Shown one piece after another: positions 18,347 through 26,461 of a DNA stretch of 64,000 nucleotides. Position 1 is the first letter of the stretch. Each line of letters opens with the position of its first letter. The notes under the pieces were generated by a model, which was not told where the DNA came from, searched no databases, and saw nothing but the letters and a program-made list of their open reading frames with translations. The stretch lies in the NCBI GenBank assembly GCA_947497245.1, contig CANMFO010000001.1:62001-126000 (forward strand), read 5' to 3'. The stretch comes from an uncultured Flavobacteriaceae bacterium. Its GTDB lineage: Bacteria > Bacteroidota > Bacteroidia > Flavobacteriales > Flavobacteriaceae. The translations under genes and the position numbers were made by a program.

Positions 18347-19540
18347 ATGCGCATAAATACCCACCATCAGCTCACCTATTGCACCAATATCCATCCGGGC
18401 TCCGATTGGAAAAACACCTTTGATAGCCTTAAGGCATACGTCCCCAACATTAAAGACCAGGTAGCTCCCGACGTCCCCTTCGGGCTTGGGCTGCGCTTGT
18501 CGAACAAAGCAAGCGAGGAATTGGCCCAGAGCGATCGGCTGTCCGAGTTTAAACAGTGGCTGCAACAAGAAGGTCTTTACGTGTTCACCATGAACGGTTT
18601 TCCCTATGGAAACTTTCACGATGAACGGGTCAAGGACGATGTGCACACCCCGGATTGGACCACCCGGGAACGGGTCGATTATACCAAGCGCCTTTTTGGC
18701 CAACTGGCCGAGTTGCTTCCCGAGGGCATGTCGGGGGGTATTTCCACCTCGCCCATAAGCTACAAGCATTGGTTCGCTACCGAAGCCCTCCGGGAAAAGG
18801 CCTTTGAAACGGGTGCCCTCCATCTTTCGGAAATTGTACTGCAATTGTACGACCTGGAGCGTACCACCGGCAAATACCTGCATTTGGATCTGGAGCCCGA
18901 ACCCGACGGATTTCTGGAGAACAGTGATGAGGTGCTGTTGTTCTTTGAAAAATATTTGGTGCCCATGGCCACCCCGGCCGTAAAGGCCCATACGGGAAAG
19001 GAGGGAACGGAGGCCGTCGAACTGATCAAAAGGTACATCACGGTCTGTTACGATATCTGCCACTTTTCCCTGGCCTACGAAGAGCCCGAGGATACCTTTC
19101 AAAAGTTCCGCCAAGCCGGAATCGCCATTGGCAAGATCCAGGTAAGCGCCGCTTTGAAGATCCTGTTCAACGAACAGGGCAAAGATGCCATTTGGGAATC
19201 GCTTTCGAACTTTGACGAGCCCACCTACCTGCACCAGGTGACCGAAAAATTGGACGGAAAGGTGAAAACCTACAACGACCTACCCGTTGTATTGGCCGAA
19301 CGCAACGATTTTACCGAACTGAGGGCCCATTTCCATGTACCCATTTTCCTGGAGCGTTTCGATATGCTGTTTTCCACCCAGGACCATATCATCAAAGTGT
19401 TGGACCATATCAAAAAGCACCCGGTCTCGGAACATTTGGAGATCGAGACCTATACCTGGGACGTGCTTCCGAAAGAATTGAAACGGGAACTGACCGAATC
19501 GATCGTACGGGAGATCAACTGGTTAAAAGACAGAATGTGA
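18347..19540 (+). CDS. eboE: EboE, TIM-barrel metabolite traffic protein
   Basis: 397 residues of the xylose-isomerase-like TIM-barrel group. Acidic and His residues placed as metal ligands occur in LDLEPEPDG, YDICHFSLAYEEP and the later IEIETYTWDVLP region (here LEIETYTWDVLP). NCBI families call this EboE, a metabolite traffic protein; no reaction is proven. The ATG follows the eboD TAA with no spacer. Confidence 0.92.
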   Translation: MRINTHHQLTYCTNIHPGSDWKNTFDSLKAYVPNIKDQVAPDVPFGLGLRLSNKASEELAQSDRLSEFKQWLQQEGLYVFTMNGFPYGNFHDERVKDDVHTPDWTTRERVDYTKRLFGQLAELLPEGMSGGISTSPISYKHWFATEALREKAFETGALHLSEIVLQLYDLERTTGKYLHLDLEPEPDGFLENSDEVLLFFEKYLVPMATPAVKAHTGKEGTEAVELIKRYITVCYDICHFSLAYEEPEDTFQKFRQAGIAIGKIQVSAALKILFNEQGKDAIWESLSNFDEPTYLHQVTEKLDGKVKTYNDLPVVLAERNDFTELRAHFHVPIFLERFDMLFSTQDHIIKVLDHIKKHPVSEHLEIETYTWDVLPKELKRELTESIVREINWLKDRM

Positions 19541-19544
19541 CCCC

Positions 19545-20927
19545 ATGCAAAAGACCGTTGTCATCAATGTGGTCGGATTGACCAAACGGCTCATCGGGGC
19601 GCACACCCCCTTTATCCGATCGTTTTTGGAGCAGGGCCGATCCGCCCTGATCTCTCCCGTGCTCCCCGCAGTGACCTGTTCGGCACAATCTACCTATCTC
19701 ACGGGCGAGTACCCCTCGGAGCATGGAATCGTGGGGAACGGATGGTATTTCAAGGACGAATGCGAGGTGAAGTTCTGGAGGCAGTCCAACAAGCTCGTCC
19801 AAAGTGAAAAGATCTGGGAGAAGCTCAAACGGCACGACCCGGAGTTTAGCTGCGCCAACCTTTTTTGGTGGTACAATATGTACGCCACCACCGATTATAG
19901 CGTTACCCCGCGGCCCAATTACCTGGCCGATGGGCGAAAGATCCCCGACATCTATTCCCATCCCGCGGGTTTGCGCGATACGTTGCAGGAGGCGCTGGGA
20001 ACCTTCCCGCTCTTCCATTTCTGGGGCCCGAAGACCTCCATAAAGTCCAGTCAATGGATCGCCGATGCCACTTTGAAGACCGATACAATGCACGATCCAA
20101 CGCTCACCTTGGTGTACCTGCCGCATTTGGACTACAATCTGCAGCGACATGGTCTTGATTTTGAACACATCGCAAAAGATTTGAACGAGATCGACGGGGT
20201 GGTCGGGCAATTGCTGGAGCACTATCGGGAACAGGACGCCAACATCATCCTGCTCTCCGAATATGGGATTACCGATGTGCACCGTCCCATCCACCTGAAC
20301 CGTATCCTACGGAAAGAAGGGTACATCAGTATTCGGACGGAACGCGGATTGGAGCTGCTGGATGCCGGGGCGAGCAAGGCCTTTGCGGTGGCCGACCACC
20401 AGATCGCACATATCTATCTGAACGACAAATCCCTTGGATCCAAAGTGAAGGAACTCTTGGAAAAGGTGGAGGGGGTGGAAAAGGTGCTGTCCGGGGATGA
20501 CCTGAAAGAAGCCAAACTGCAGCACGACCGCTGTGGGGACCTCGTGGTCGTGGCGGACAAGGATTCCTGGTTTACGTACTATTTTTGGCTGGATGACAAA
20601 AAGGCCCCGGACTTTGCCCGAATGGTCGATATCCACAAAAAACCGGGGTACGACCCCGTGGAAATGCGCACCGATCCCAAGGACAAGCTGGTCATGGCGA
20701 AGGTCATCGGCAAATTGCTCAAAAAGAAAATGGGCTTTAGGACGGTATTGGATATCATTCCGTTGGATGCTACACTGATCAAGGGCTCCCACGGCAGAAT
20801 TCCCGAAGATACCGACGATTACCCCATTTTCATCACCAACAATACCACATCGGTCCTGGAAAAGAAGATAGCCCCGACCCAGGTGTTCGGGCTTTTGGAA
20901 GACCATGTCCTGTCGCCACGGCCCTAG
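19545..20927 (+). CDS. eboF: EboF, alkaline phosphatase/NPP-type hydrolase
   Basis: 460 residues of the alkaline phosphatase superfamily (nucleotide pyrophosphatase branch). T44 in PAVTCSAQSTYLTG sits where the nucleophilic Thr is found in NPP enzymes; EYPSEHGIVGNGWY follows, and later LLSEYGITDVH and GSHGRIPED supply metal ligands. The usual first Asp ligand near the N-terminus is not obvious (VINVVGLTKR), so activity should not be assumed. It is the last ebo gene, starting 4 nt after eboE, and it converges on the PIG-L gene. Confidence 0.9.
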   Translation: MQKTVVINVVGLTKRLIGAHTPFIRSFLEQGRSALISPVLPAVTCSAQSTYLTGEYPSEHGIVGNGWYFKDECEVKFWRQSNKLVQSEKIWEKLKRHDPEFSCANLFWWYNMYATTDYSVTPRPNYLADGRKIPDIYSHPAGLRDTLQEALGTFPLFHFWGPKTSIKSSQWIADATLKTDTMHDPTLTLVYLPHLDYNLQRHGLDFEHIAKDLNEIDGVVGQLLEHYREQDANIILLSEYGITDVHRPIHLNRILRKEGYISIRTERGLELLDAGASKAFAVADHQIAHIYLNDKSLGSKVKELLEKVEGVEKVLSGDDLKEAKLQHDRCGDLVVVADKDSWFTYYFWLDDKKAPDFARMVDIHKKPGYDPVEMRTDPKDKLVMAKVIGKLLKKKMGFRTVLDIIPLDATLIKGSHGRIPEDTDDYPIFITNNTTSVLEKKIAPTQVFGLLEDHVLSPRP

Positions 20928-20966
20928 TGTCGGAACAGGGCCCTGACCAGTTTTCTTTCTCCGGGC

Positions 20967-21812
20967 CTATTCCCCAAAAACGGAACTTTTCGCTTGTGCT
21001 GGGCCGACAAATTCGCGCAGGTAAATGGCACCGCCCGTTTTTTTCCGCGACTCGGTGATCCACGAGATCATTTCCGGTGAGACCTGGCTTTTGTGGCACT
21101 TGAGGGAGATCATCGCTTTTTCGGCGTCCGCTTTCGAGTACGGTACCCTGGTCTTGAGGTAGGTCGAGTCGATTCCGGCCAATTTTTTCCGTTCCGGGTC
21201 CTCGATCAGCTGGGCCGGGGTGCCCACATAGTACAAGGCCATAGGGTGGTCCCAGACCTTGCCCAGGAACACTTGGGTGACCGAGGCACCGACCAACCGA
21301 TGGTCCATATGGGTACTTCCGCCATCGGGGCCCCAGCTGATGAGTACATCGGGCTTTTTGTCCGTAACGATCTGGTGCAGTTCGTTGATAAGGGCCTTGG
21401 CGTGCGGCACGTGGCCGTCATAGCCCTCGCCCGCCCGGAGCTGGTCGTGGTAGTCCAAATGGATCAGTTCGGCCCCCAGCTGTTCCGCGGCGCACTTCAT
21501 TTCCTCCTTGCGGATGGCGACCAGGCCCTCGCCGGCCTCCAGCCCGGAGAAATCATTGGTCCCGTACCGCCCGTCCGTGCAGATCACCAGATATACCTTG
21601 GTCCCTTCCCGGGCATATCTGGCCAGCATCGGGCCAACGGTCATTTCATCATCCGGATGGGCAAATATGGCCATGAGCACCTTGCCCTCATCGGCCTGCT
21701 GCGCGTTCAGGGTGCAAGTACCCAAGATCAGGGACGCTAGGCAACAAAATTTTACCATTGGGGCGAAAGGGAAGGACTGACGGGAAAACGTGGGCTTTTT
21801 TGGATGTCTCAT
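20967..21812 (-). CDS. Secreted PIG-L / LmbE-family deacetylase
   Basis: 281 residues. Zinc ligands are clear: FAHPDDEM near residue 51 and HMDHR near 165. Members remove acetyl groups from N-acetylglucosamine-linked substrates or related amides. A hydrophobic stretch (about 19-38, ending LNAQ) is a signal peptide; the in-frame ATG at 21758 would give a tidier signal and is a possible true start. The gene converges on eboF across 39 nt. It shares a 609-bp upstream region, which includes the 22-bp repeats, with the large cytochrome gene. Confidence 0.9.
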   Translation of the reverse strand: MRHPKKPTFSRQSFPFAPMVKFCCLASLILGTCTLNAQQADEGKVLMAIFAHPDDEMTVGPMLARYAREGTKVYLVICTDGRYGTNDFSGLEAGEGLVAIRKEEMKCAAEQLGAELIHLDYHDQLRAGEGYDGHVPHAKALINELHQIVTDKKPDVLISWGPDGGSTHMDHRLVGASVTQVFLGKVWDHPMALYYVGTPAQLIEDPERKKLAGIDSTYLKTRVPYSKADAEKAMISLKCHKSQVSPEMISWITESRKKTGGAIYLREFVGPAQAKSSVFGE

Positions 21813-22421
21813 GATGGATGGATTTAATGGACCGGACCGAAAAGGGGTCCGATCATTAAAAATAAGGCTTTTGGAACGTTCCTTTTACCGTTGGTCCCGT
21901 AATTTAAGATCAAGGACGGTTTTGGCCTTTATGCACCGTCCCGAAACACCAATGTTTTAGGGGGATGGCAATTATGCCCTGGGGTTTTTGAAATTATGCC
22001 CTGGGGTTTTTGAAATTATGCCCTAGGGGTTTTATGATTATGCCTTGGGGTTTGTATCAGGATGCCCCGGGGGTTTTGTCAGGATGCCCTAGGGATTGTA
22101 TCAGGATGCCCTGGGGATTGTATCAGGATGCCCTGGGGATTTTATCAGAATGCCCTAGGGATTTGATTTGTCTCCCTGGATATAGGGTATGCCAAATGGT
22201 GCGCAACAAAATGAATATCCACCCTGAAGAAAGGAAAGACAATGGGATGTTCCGAAAAAGGTATTAAGGCGGCCAATGGGATCCATGGCGTGGAATTCCG
22301 ATTCAATTCCCTATTTTTAGGGAAACGAATGTGCATGGAACGGAAAGGCAGTACCGCTTTGCCCGTGAAGGCCCAATACCAAGAACCGATGCTACCGACC
22401 GCTATAGACCAAAAGGAACCG
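21813..22421. promoter_or_regulatory. 609-bp divergent intergenic region
   Basis: It lies between the leftward PIG-L gene and the rightward cytochrome/propeller gene (start taken as 22422). Its middle is filled by the 22-bp tandem repeat array. An open frame (ATG 22034 to stop 22267) crosses the repeats but has no recognised domain. No RNA gene is evident. Both promoters are expected here, outside or at the edges of the array. Confidence 0.5.
21974..22171. repeat. Array of nine 22-bp direct tandem repeats
   Basis: Units begin at 21974, 21996, 22018, 22040, 22062, 22084, 22106, 22128 and 22150, exactly 22 bp apart with no indel. All begin ATGCC; the shared core is CCCTGGGG or CCCTAGGG, and the tail drifts from TTTTTGAAATT (units 1-2) to TTGTATCAGG (units 4, 6, 7). 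A degenerate unit in register lies just before, at 21952-21973 (ATG...TAGGGGG...AATT). Units 3, 6 and 9 carry CCCTAGGG while the others mostly have CCCTGGGG, pointing to a 66-bp higher-order unit. There are no spacers, so this is not CRISPR. Confidence 0.95.
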
Positions 22422-25400
22422 ATGTTAAAAGGGATGGTCCCGCTAAAATATGCTTTATGGATGGCCCTATTGGGGGCGGTATTGGTCCTGGGAAGTTGCC
22501 GGCCTACCCCGATCGAGGAATCGTGGGCGTACGAAATGGACATGGGCGACGAGATGCCCCACGGGACCATGAAACTGAAAAGGGAGGGAGGGTCCGATCA
22601 AATAACCCTGGTTTCGCTCGATTGGGGCACCTTTGAACTCGAGAATGTGGCCATGGATGCCAGTGCGCTATCCGGCGATCTGGAGCTTTTTGGGGACAGT
22701 GCCCGCCTTGAAGGTACCTTTCGCGATACGGTTTTTTCAGGAACAATGAAGGTCGATGATGAGGTTTTCCCCTTTGTGGCCCGGAGGCAAACGCAGGAAC
22801 CCTTTGAGATAGACCGTTCCCATATCGCCTATGTCCTTTCGGAAGCCGACCTGGCCGAATCCGAAAGCGATATCGACCATTCCGGGATCATTGCCGCTAC
22901 CGACCGGGAAGGGTATCGACGGGGCGAACGGATCTATAGCAACAATTGCATCAACTGCCACGGGAACGAAGAGGTTGAGGGTTCCATACCCTTGTCCACC
23001 AAGTTTTGGGAACAGCCCCTAAAGGCCGGTAGCGATGCGTTCTCCATGTACCAGACCATCAGTCGGGGCACCGGGGCCATGCCGCCCCAGCCCTTGCTCA
23101 CCCCCCGGGAAAAATACGATGTCATCTCCTATATCCGGCACAGGTACATCCGGGAAAATGCAAGCGAGACCTATGTTCCCAACACGCCCGGGTATTTGGC
23201 AGGTCTGCCCAAGGGCACCTCCCGTGGACCGGAGACCAAACCCTATCAGCCCTGGGCCGATATGGACTATGGCAATTTCCTTATCAATACCTATGAACTG
23301 GTCGATGAAGAGACCGGACCGGAACGCTACCATTCCCCTGGGCCGGCCCCATACCCCGATGAGGACTACTCGGAAAATAATTTTGCCTACAAGGGGATCG
23401 CCGTTCGCCTGGACAAGGGGGAGGGCGGTATCGCCAAAGGGAGGGCTTGGATGCTGTTCGACCACGACCTGATGCGGGTGGCCGGTGGCTGGACGGGCGA
23501 GGGCTTTATCGATTGGGACGGTATTCTGTTGAACGACAAGCACGAGACCTACCCCAGGACCGTGGGAAAACTCCATTTCGAGACCCCGGTGGGCCCCGGG
23601 TGGGCCAATCCGGAAACGGGCTCTTTTAAGGATCCTAGGTTCAAGGCCAGGGATGGCCGGGCCTTTGGACCCCTCCCCAAGAACTGGGCCGACTATAAAG
23701 GGCTGTACCACCATGGAGAAAAAATCATCATTTCCTATAGCGTGGGGAAGGCCAAGATCTTGGAAAAACTGGGCATGGAGGAGCACGACGGGGCAACGGT
23801 CTTCACAAGGACCCTGAACATCGGCCCCTCGAACGCACTTTTAAAAATGAGGGTGGCCCCTGAGGGGAACAAGGTCGCCCTTTCCGGTTCCGGGGCGGTC
23901 CTGGTCGAAAAAGATGGCCATATCCTGCTCCAAGTGCAACAGGGAACGGCAGCGAAATTGAAGCTCTTCATCGCGGACGCATCGGTAGCGGATCTTTCAG
24001 GGTTTGCCAAAACTTCCGCTGCCCCAGAATCCCTGGCGCAATATACTTCCGAAGCTGGGCCGGCCCACTATCCGGAAAAAATCAAGACCACGGTGACCAC
24101 GGGCACCGAGGAGGGTCTTTTTGCCGTAGATCAATTGACCCCGCCCTTTGACAATCCCTGGGCCTGTAGGATGAAGCTGAGCGGCATCGACTTTATGGAG
24201 GACACCGACAAAGCGGTGGCCTGCGCTACCGATGGTGACATCTGGCTGATCTCCGGCCTGACCAAGGGTGGTGGGGAACTGAGCTGGCAACGGATCGGTT
24301 CGGGCCTTTTCCAGCCCTTGGGCATCAAGGTCCTGGACGACAAGGTATACGTAATATGCCGGGATCAGTTGGTGCTGCTCCGAGACTTTGACGGGGACAA
24401 CGAAACGGACTTTTACGAAAGCTTCAACCACGACCACCAGGTGACCGATCATTTCCACGAGTTCGCCATGGGCCTTCAGGCCGATGGAGCGGGAAACCTC
24501 TATTATGCCAAAAGTGGACGGCATGCCAGGGAGGCCCTGATCCCCCAGCACGGCACCTTGTTGAAGGTAAGCAAGGACGGGTCCAGGACCGATATCATCG
24601 CCAAGGGGTTCCGGGCCGCCAACGGGGTGTGCATCAATACTGACGGCAGTTTCCTGGTCACCGACCAGCAGGGTTTCTGGAACCCGATGAACCGGATCAA
24701 TTGGGTGGATGGAAAGGGCAAGTTTTACGGCAATATGTGGGGATACGATCCACCACGGGACAGTACCCGGGTGGCCATGGAACAGCCCATGGTCTGGGTC
24801 GACATGCAGTTCGACCGATCGCCCTCCGAACTTCTGTGGGTCGACAGCAAAAAGTGGGGCCCTTTGAATGGAAGCCTTTTGAGCTTCTCCTACGGTTACG
24901 GAAAGATACAGTTGGTGCCCCACGAAAAGATCAATAACCAGGTACAGGGCGGGGTCATCGACCTGCCCGGGGTGAAGTTTTTGACCGGGGTGATGCGGGG
25001 CAGGTTCAATTCCGGGGATGGCCAGCTGTACGCCTGCGGCATGTCGGCCTGGGGCACCAACCAGATGCTTCGGGGCGGCGGACTGTACCGTGTCCGGTAC
25101 ACTGGAAAGCCCATGACCCTACCCATCGACCTGAAGACCACCGTTTCGGCGGTCCATTTGGGCTTTGCCCTGCCGCTGGATGCCCAGGGGGCGGAAACTG
25201 TGGAAAACTATGAAATAAAGACCTGGAACCTGGTACGGAGCAGCAAATACGGTTCCGACCGCTATGATGAGCAGACCCTATCGATCTCCAAAGCGGAAAT
25301 ACGGCCCGATGGCAAAACAGTAAAGCTCCATGTAAAGGATATCAAGCCCGTGGACGTAATGACGATCACCTACGACCTCAAGGATACCGCAAGCAATCCG

Positions 25401-25460
25401 GTACAGGGCACACTGCAGAACACCATCCACCAGCTGGGTCCCGAAAGCGGGGCACTTTGA
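22422..25460 (+). CDS. Lipoprotein with cytochrome c, DUF6797-like and beta-propeller dehydrogenase regions
   Basis: I choose the ATG at 22422 (1012 residues), with AAAAGGA just upstream and a lipobox LGSC (Cys26), over the in-frame ATG at 22242, which adds 60 residues of no clear character. Order: small beta domain (30-125), cytochrome c with C176-I-N-C179-H180 and a Met in GTGAMPPQP, a DUF6797-like region (about 255-560), and a six-bladed-propeller domain of the PQQ/sorbosone dehydrogenase type (about 570-920) with DFDGDNETDFYESF and AANGVCINTDGSFLVTD. It likely oxidises a sugar or sugar derivative outside the inner membrane and passes electrons through its haem. Confidence 0.82.
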   Translation: MLKGMVPLKYALWMALLGAVLVLGSCRPTPIEESWAYEMDMGDEMPHGTMKLKREGGSDQITLVSLDWGTFELENVAMDASALSGDLELFGDSARLEGTFRDTVFSGTMKVDDEVFPFVARRQTQEPFEIDRSHIAYVLSEADLAESESDIDHSGIIAATDREGYRRGERIYSNNCINCHGNEEVEGSIPLSTKFWEQPLKAGSDAFSMYQTISRGTGAMPPQPLLTPREKYDVISYIRHRYIRENASETYVPNTPGYLAGLPKGTSRGPETKPYQPWADMDYGNFLINTYELVDEETGPERYHSPGPAPYPDEDYSENNFAYKGIAVRLDKGEGGIAKGRAWMLFDHDLMRVAGGWTGEGFIDWDGILLNDKHETYPRTVGKLHFETPVGPGWANPETGSFKDPRFKARDGRAFGPLPKNWADYKGLYHHGEKIIISYSVGKAKILEKLGMEEHDGATVFTRTLNIGPSNALLKMRVAPEGNKVALSGSGAVLVEKDGHILLQVQQGTAAKLKLFIADASVADLSGFAKTSAAPESLAQYTSEAGPAHYPEKIKTTVTTGTEEGLFAVDQLTPPFDNPWACRMKLSGIDFMEDTDKAVACATDGDIWLISGLTKGGGELSWQRIGSGLFQPLGIKVLDDKVYVICRDQLVLLRDFDGDNETDFYESFNHDHQVTDHFHEFAMGLQADGAGNLYYAKSGRHAREALIPQHGTLLKVSKDGSRTDIIAKGFRAANGVCINTDGSFLVTDQQGFWNPMNRINWVDGKGKFYGNMWGYDPPRDSTRVAMEQPMVWVDMQFDRSPSELLWVDSKKWGPLNGSLLSFSYGYGKIQLVPHEKINNQVQGGVIDLPGVKFLTGVMRGRFNSGDGQLYACGMSAWGTNQMLRGGGLYRVRYTGKPMTLPIDLKTTVSAVHLGFALPLDAQGAETVENYEIKTWNLVRSSKYGSDRYDEQTLSISKAEIRPDGKTVKLHVKDIKPVDVMTITYDLKDTASNPVQGTLQNTIHQLGPESGAL

Positions 25461-25576
25461 TGTTCTATGCTTTGCTTGGTGCATTTATTTCAAAAAATAT
25501 CTTTTTTCAATTAAAATTTATTGTTTTTCGATAATTTTTTGTTCTTTTACGGTATTCAACCAATAGATGTACCATT

Positions 25577-26221
25577 ATGGAAGCGACAAAAAAGATTTAT
25601 GGCGAAACCTTTATAGAGCTCTTGCTGGTGATTTTTAGGTTGAGCTTCTTCATCACGGCGGTGGGCATCATCTTCTGGGCCATTTACAGTATGGTCCTTT
25701 TTCTTACCGATGGCCCGACCGTTCACCAGGCGTTCCCGGTTTTCTTTAGGGGTCAGGGTGAAGGTATTCTGAACGTTCCAAATGACATTGGGGCGGCAAA
25801 ATTCCGTATGTACCATGCATTGGGTTACATCGTATCGGACAGTGTCCCCAAGGGTTTTTTGGCCCTGTTCAGCGTCATCCATGTTAGCGGGTATATCTTT
25901 TGGCTCCTATGTTTTGGGTTAACGATACGTATTCTGGATGCCGCCCGTTTGGGAAGGTTTTTCATTGTGGAGAACGCGATCCGCCTGAGGTACATTGGAC
26001 TATGGGGCATCGCCTATTTTGTCCTTAACAAATTGATGGTCGTTGTTTCCGCTTCCTATTTTAGTGATAAACTGGCGTTTTCGAAGGTGAATTTCCTCAG
26101 TTTTGATTTTTTTGGATGGATTGGCCTAAATTCGCTGTTCGGGTTTCTTTTTCTGTTGGTCATCTCCGAAGCCTTTCGCATTGGTGCACAGTTGAAGGAA
26201 GAAAGTGATCTAACCATTTAA
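25577..26221 (+). CDS. DUF2975 membrane protein
   Basis: 214 residues with four membrane segments at about 14-38, 85-118, 133-155 and 175-200. The DUF2975 landmark RLGRFFIVENAIRLRYIGLWGI lies between segments 2 and 3. Proteins of this family have no known activity but are regularly encoded beside a small YozG-like HTH regulator, as here (9 nt downstream). A role as membrane partner or sensor for that regulator is inference. Confidence 0.85.
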   Translation: MEATKKIYGETFIELLLVIFRLSFFITAVGIIFWAIYSMVLFLTDGPTVHQAFPVFFRGQGEGILNVPNDIGAAKFRMYHALGYIVSDSVPKGFLALFSVIHVSGYIFWLLCFGLTIRILDAARLGRFFIVENAIRLRYIGLWGIAYFVLNKLMVVVSASYFSDKLAFSKVNFLSFDFFGWIGLNSLFGFLFLLVISEAFRIGAQLKEESDLTI

Positions 26222-26230
26222 GGAACGGGT

Positions 26231-26440
26231 ATGCCCATAGTTGTAAATCTTGATGTGATGTTGGCCAGGCGAAAAATGTCGCTCACCGAGCTCTCCGGGA
26301 AGGTGGGCATTACCATGTCCAATCTTTCCATTTTGAAAAAAGGGAAGGCGAAGGCCATCCGCTTCAGCACGCTGCAGGCGATATGTGAAGTATTGGACTG
26401 CCAACCCGCCGATATTCTGGAGTATCGTACGGAGGAATAA
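26231..26440 (+). CDS. Small Cro/C1-type (YozG-like) HTH regulator
   Basis: 69 residues that are almost all helix-turn-helix: LTELSGKVGITMSNLSILKKGKAKAIRFSTL, then ICEVLDCQPADILEY. This is the short XRE form found beside DUF2975 genes. It starts 9 nt after the DUF2975 stop and is certainly in the same transcript. It may repress its own operon. Confidence 0.9.
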   Translation: MPIVVNLDVMLARRKMSLTELSGKVGITMSNLSILKKGKAKAIRFSTLQAICEVLDCQPADILEYRTEE

Positions 26441-26461
26441 GTTCTTTAGTACCGTCCCTCC

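Noticed and set aside
18281-19234. Leftward 317-codon frame opposite eboE
   Set aside because: Antisense shadow; low-complexity and without signal or motif, while eboE on the other strand is well supported.
20936-20945. CAGGGCCCTG palindrome as terminator of the ebo operon
   Set aside because: It has no loop and no T-run on either side, so it would not form a normal intrinsic terminator.
21974-22171. CRISPR array
   Set aside because: The repeats are contiguous 22-bp units with no unique spacers, and no cas gene is near.
22242-22421. Upstream extension of the cytochrome/propeller gene
   Set aside because: The 60 added residues would place a lipoprotein signal in mid-protein; the ATG at 22422 with its upstream purine stretch fits better.
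23997-24923. Leftward 308-codon frame inside the cytochrome/propeller gene
   Set aside because: It lies wholly antisense to a gene with clear propeller and haem motifs and shows no domain of its own.
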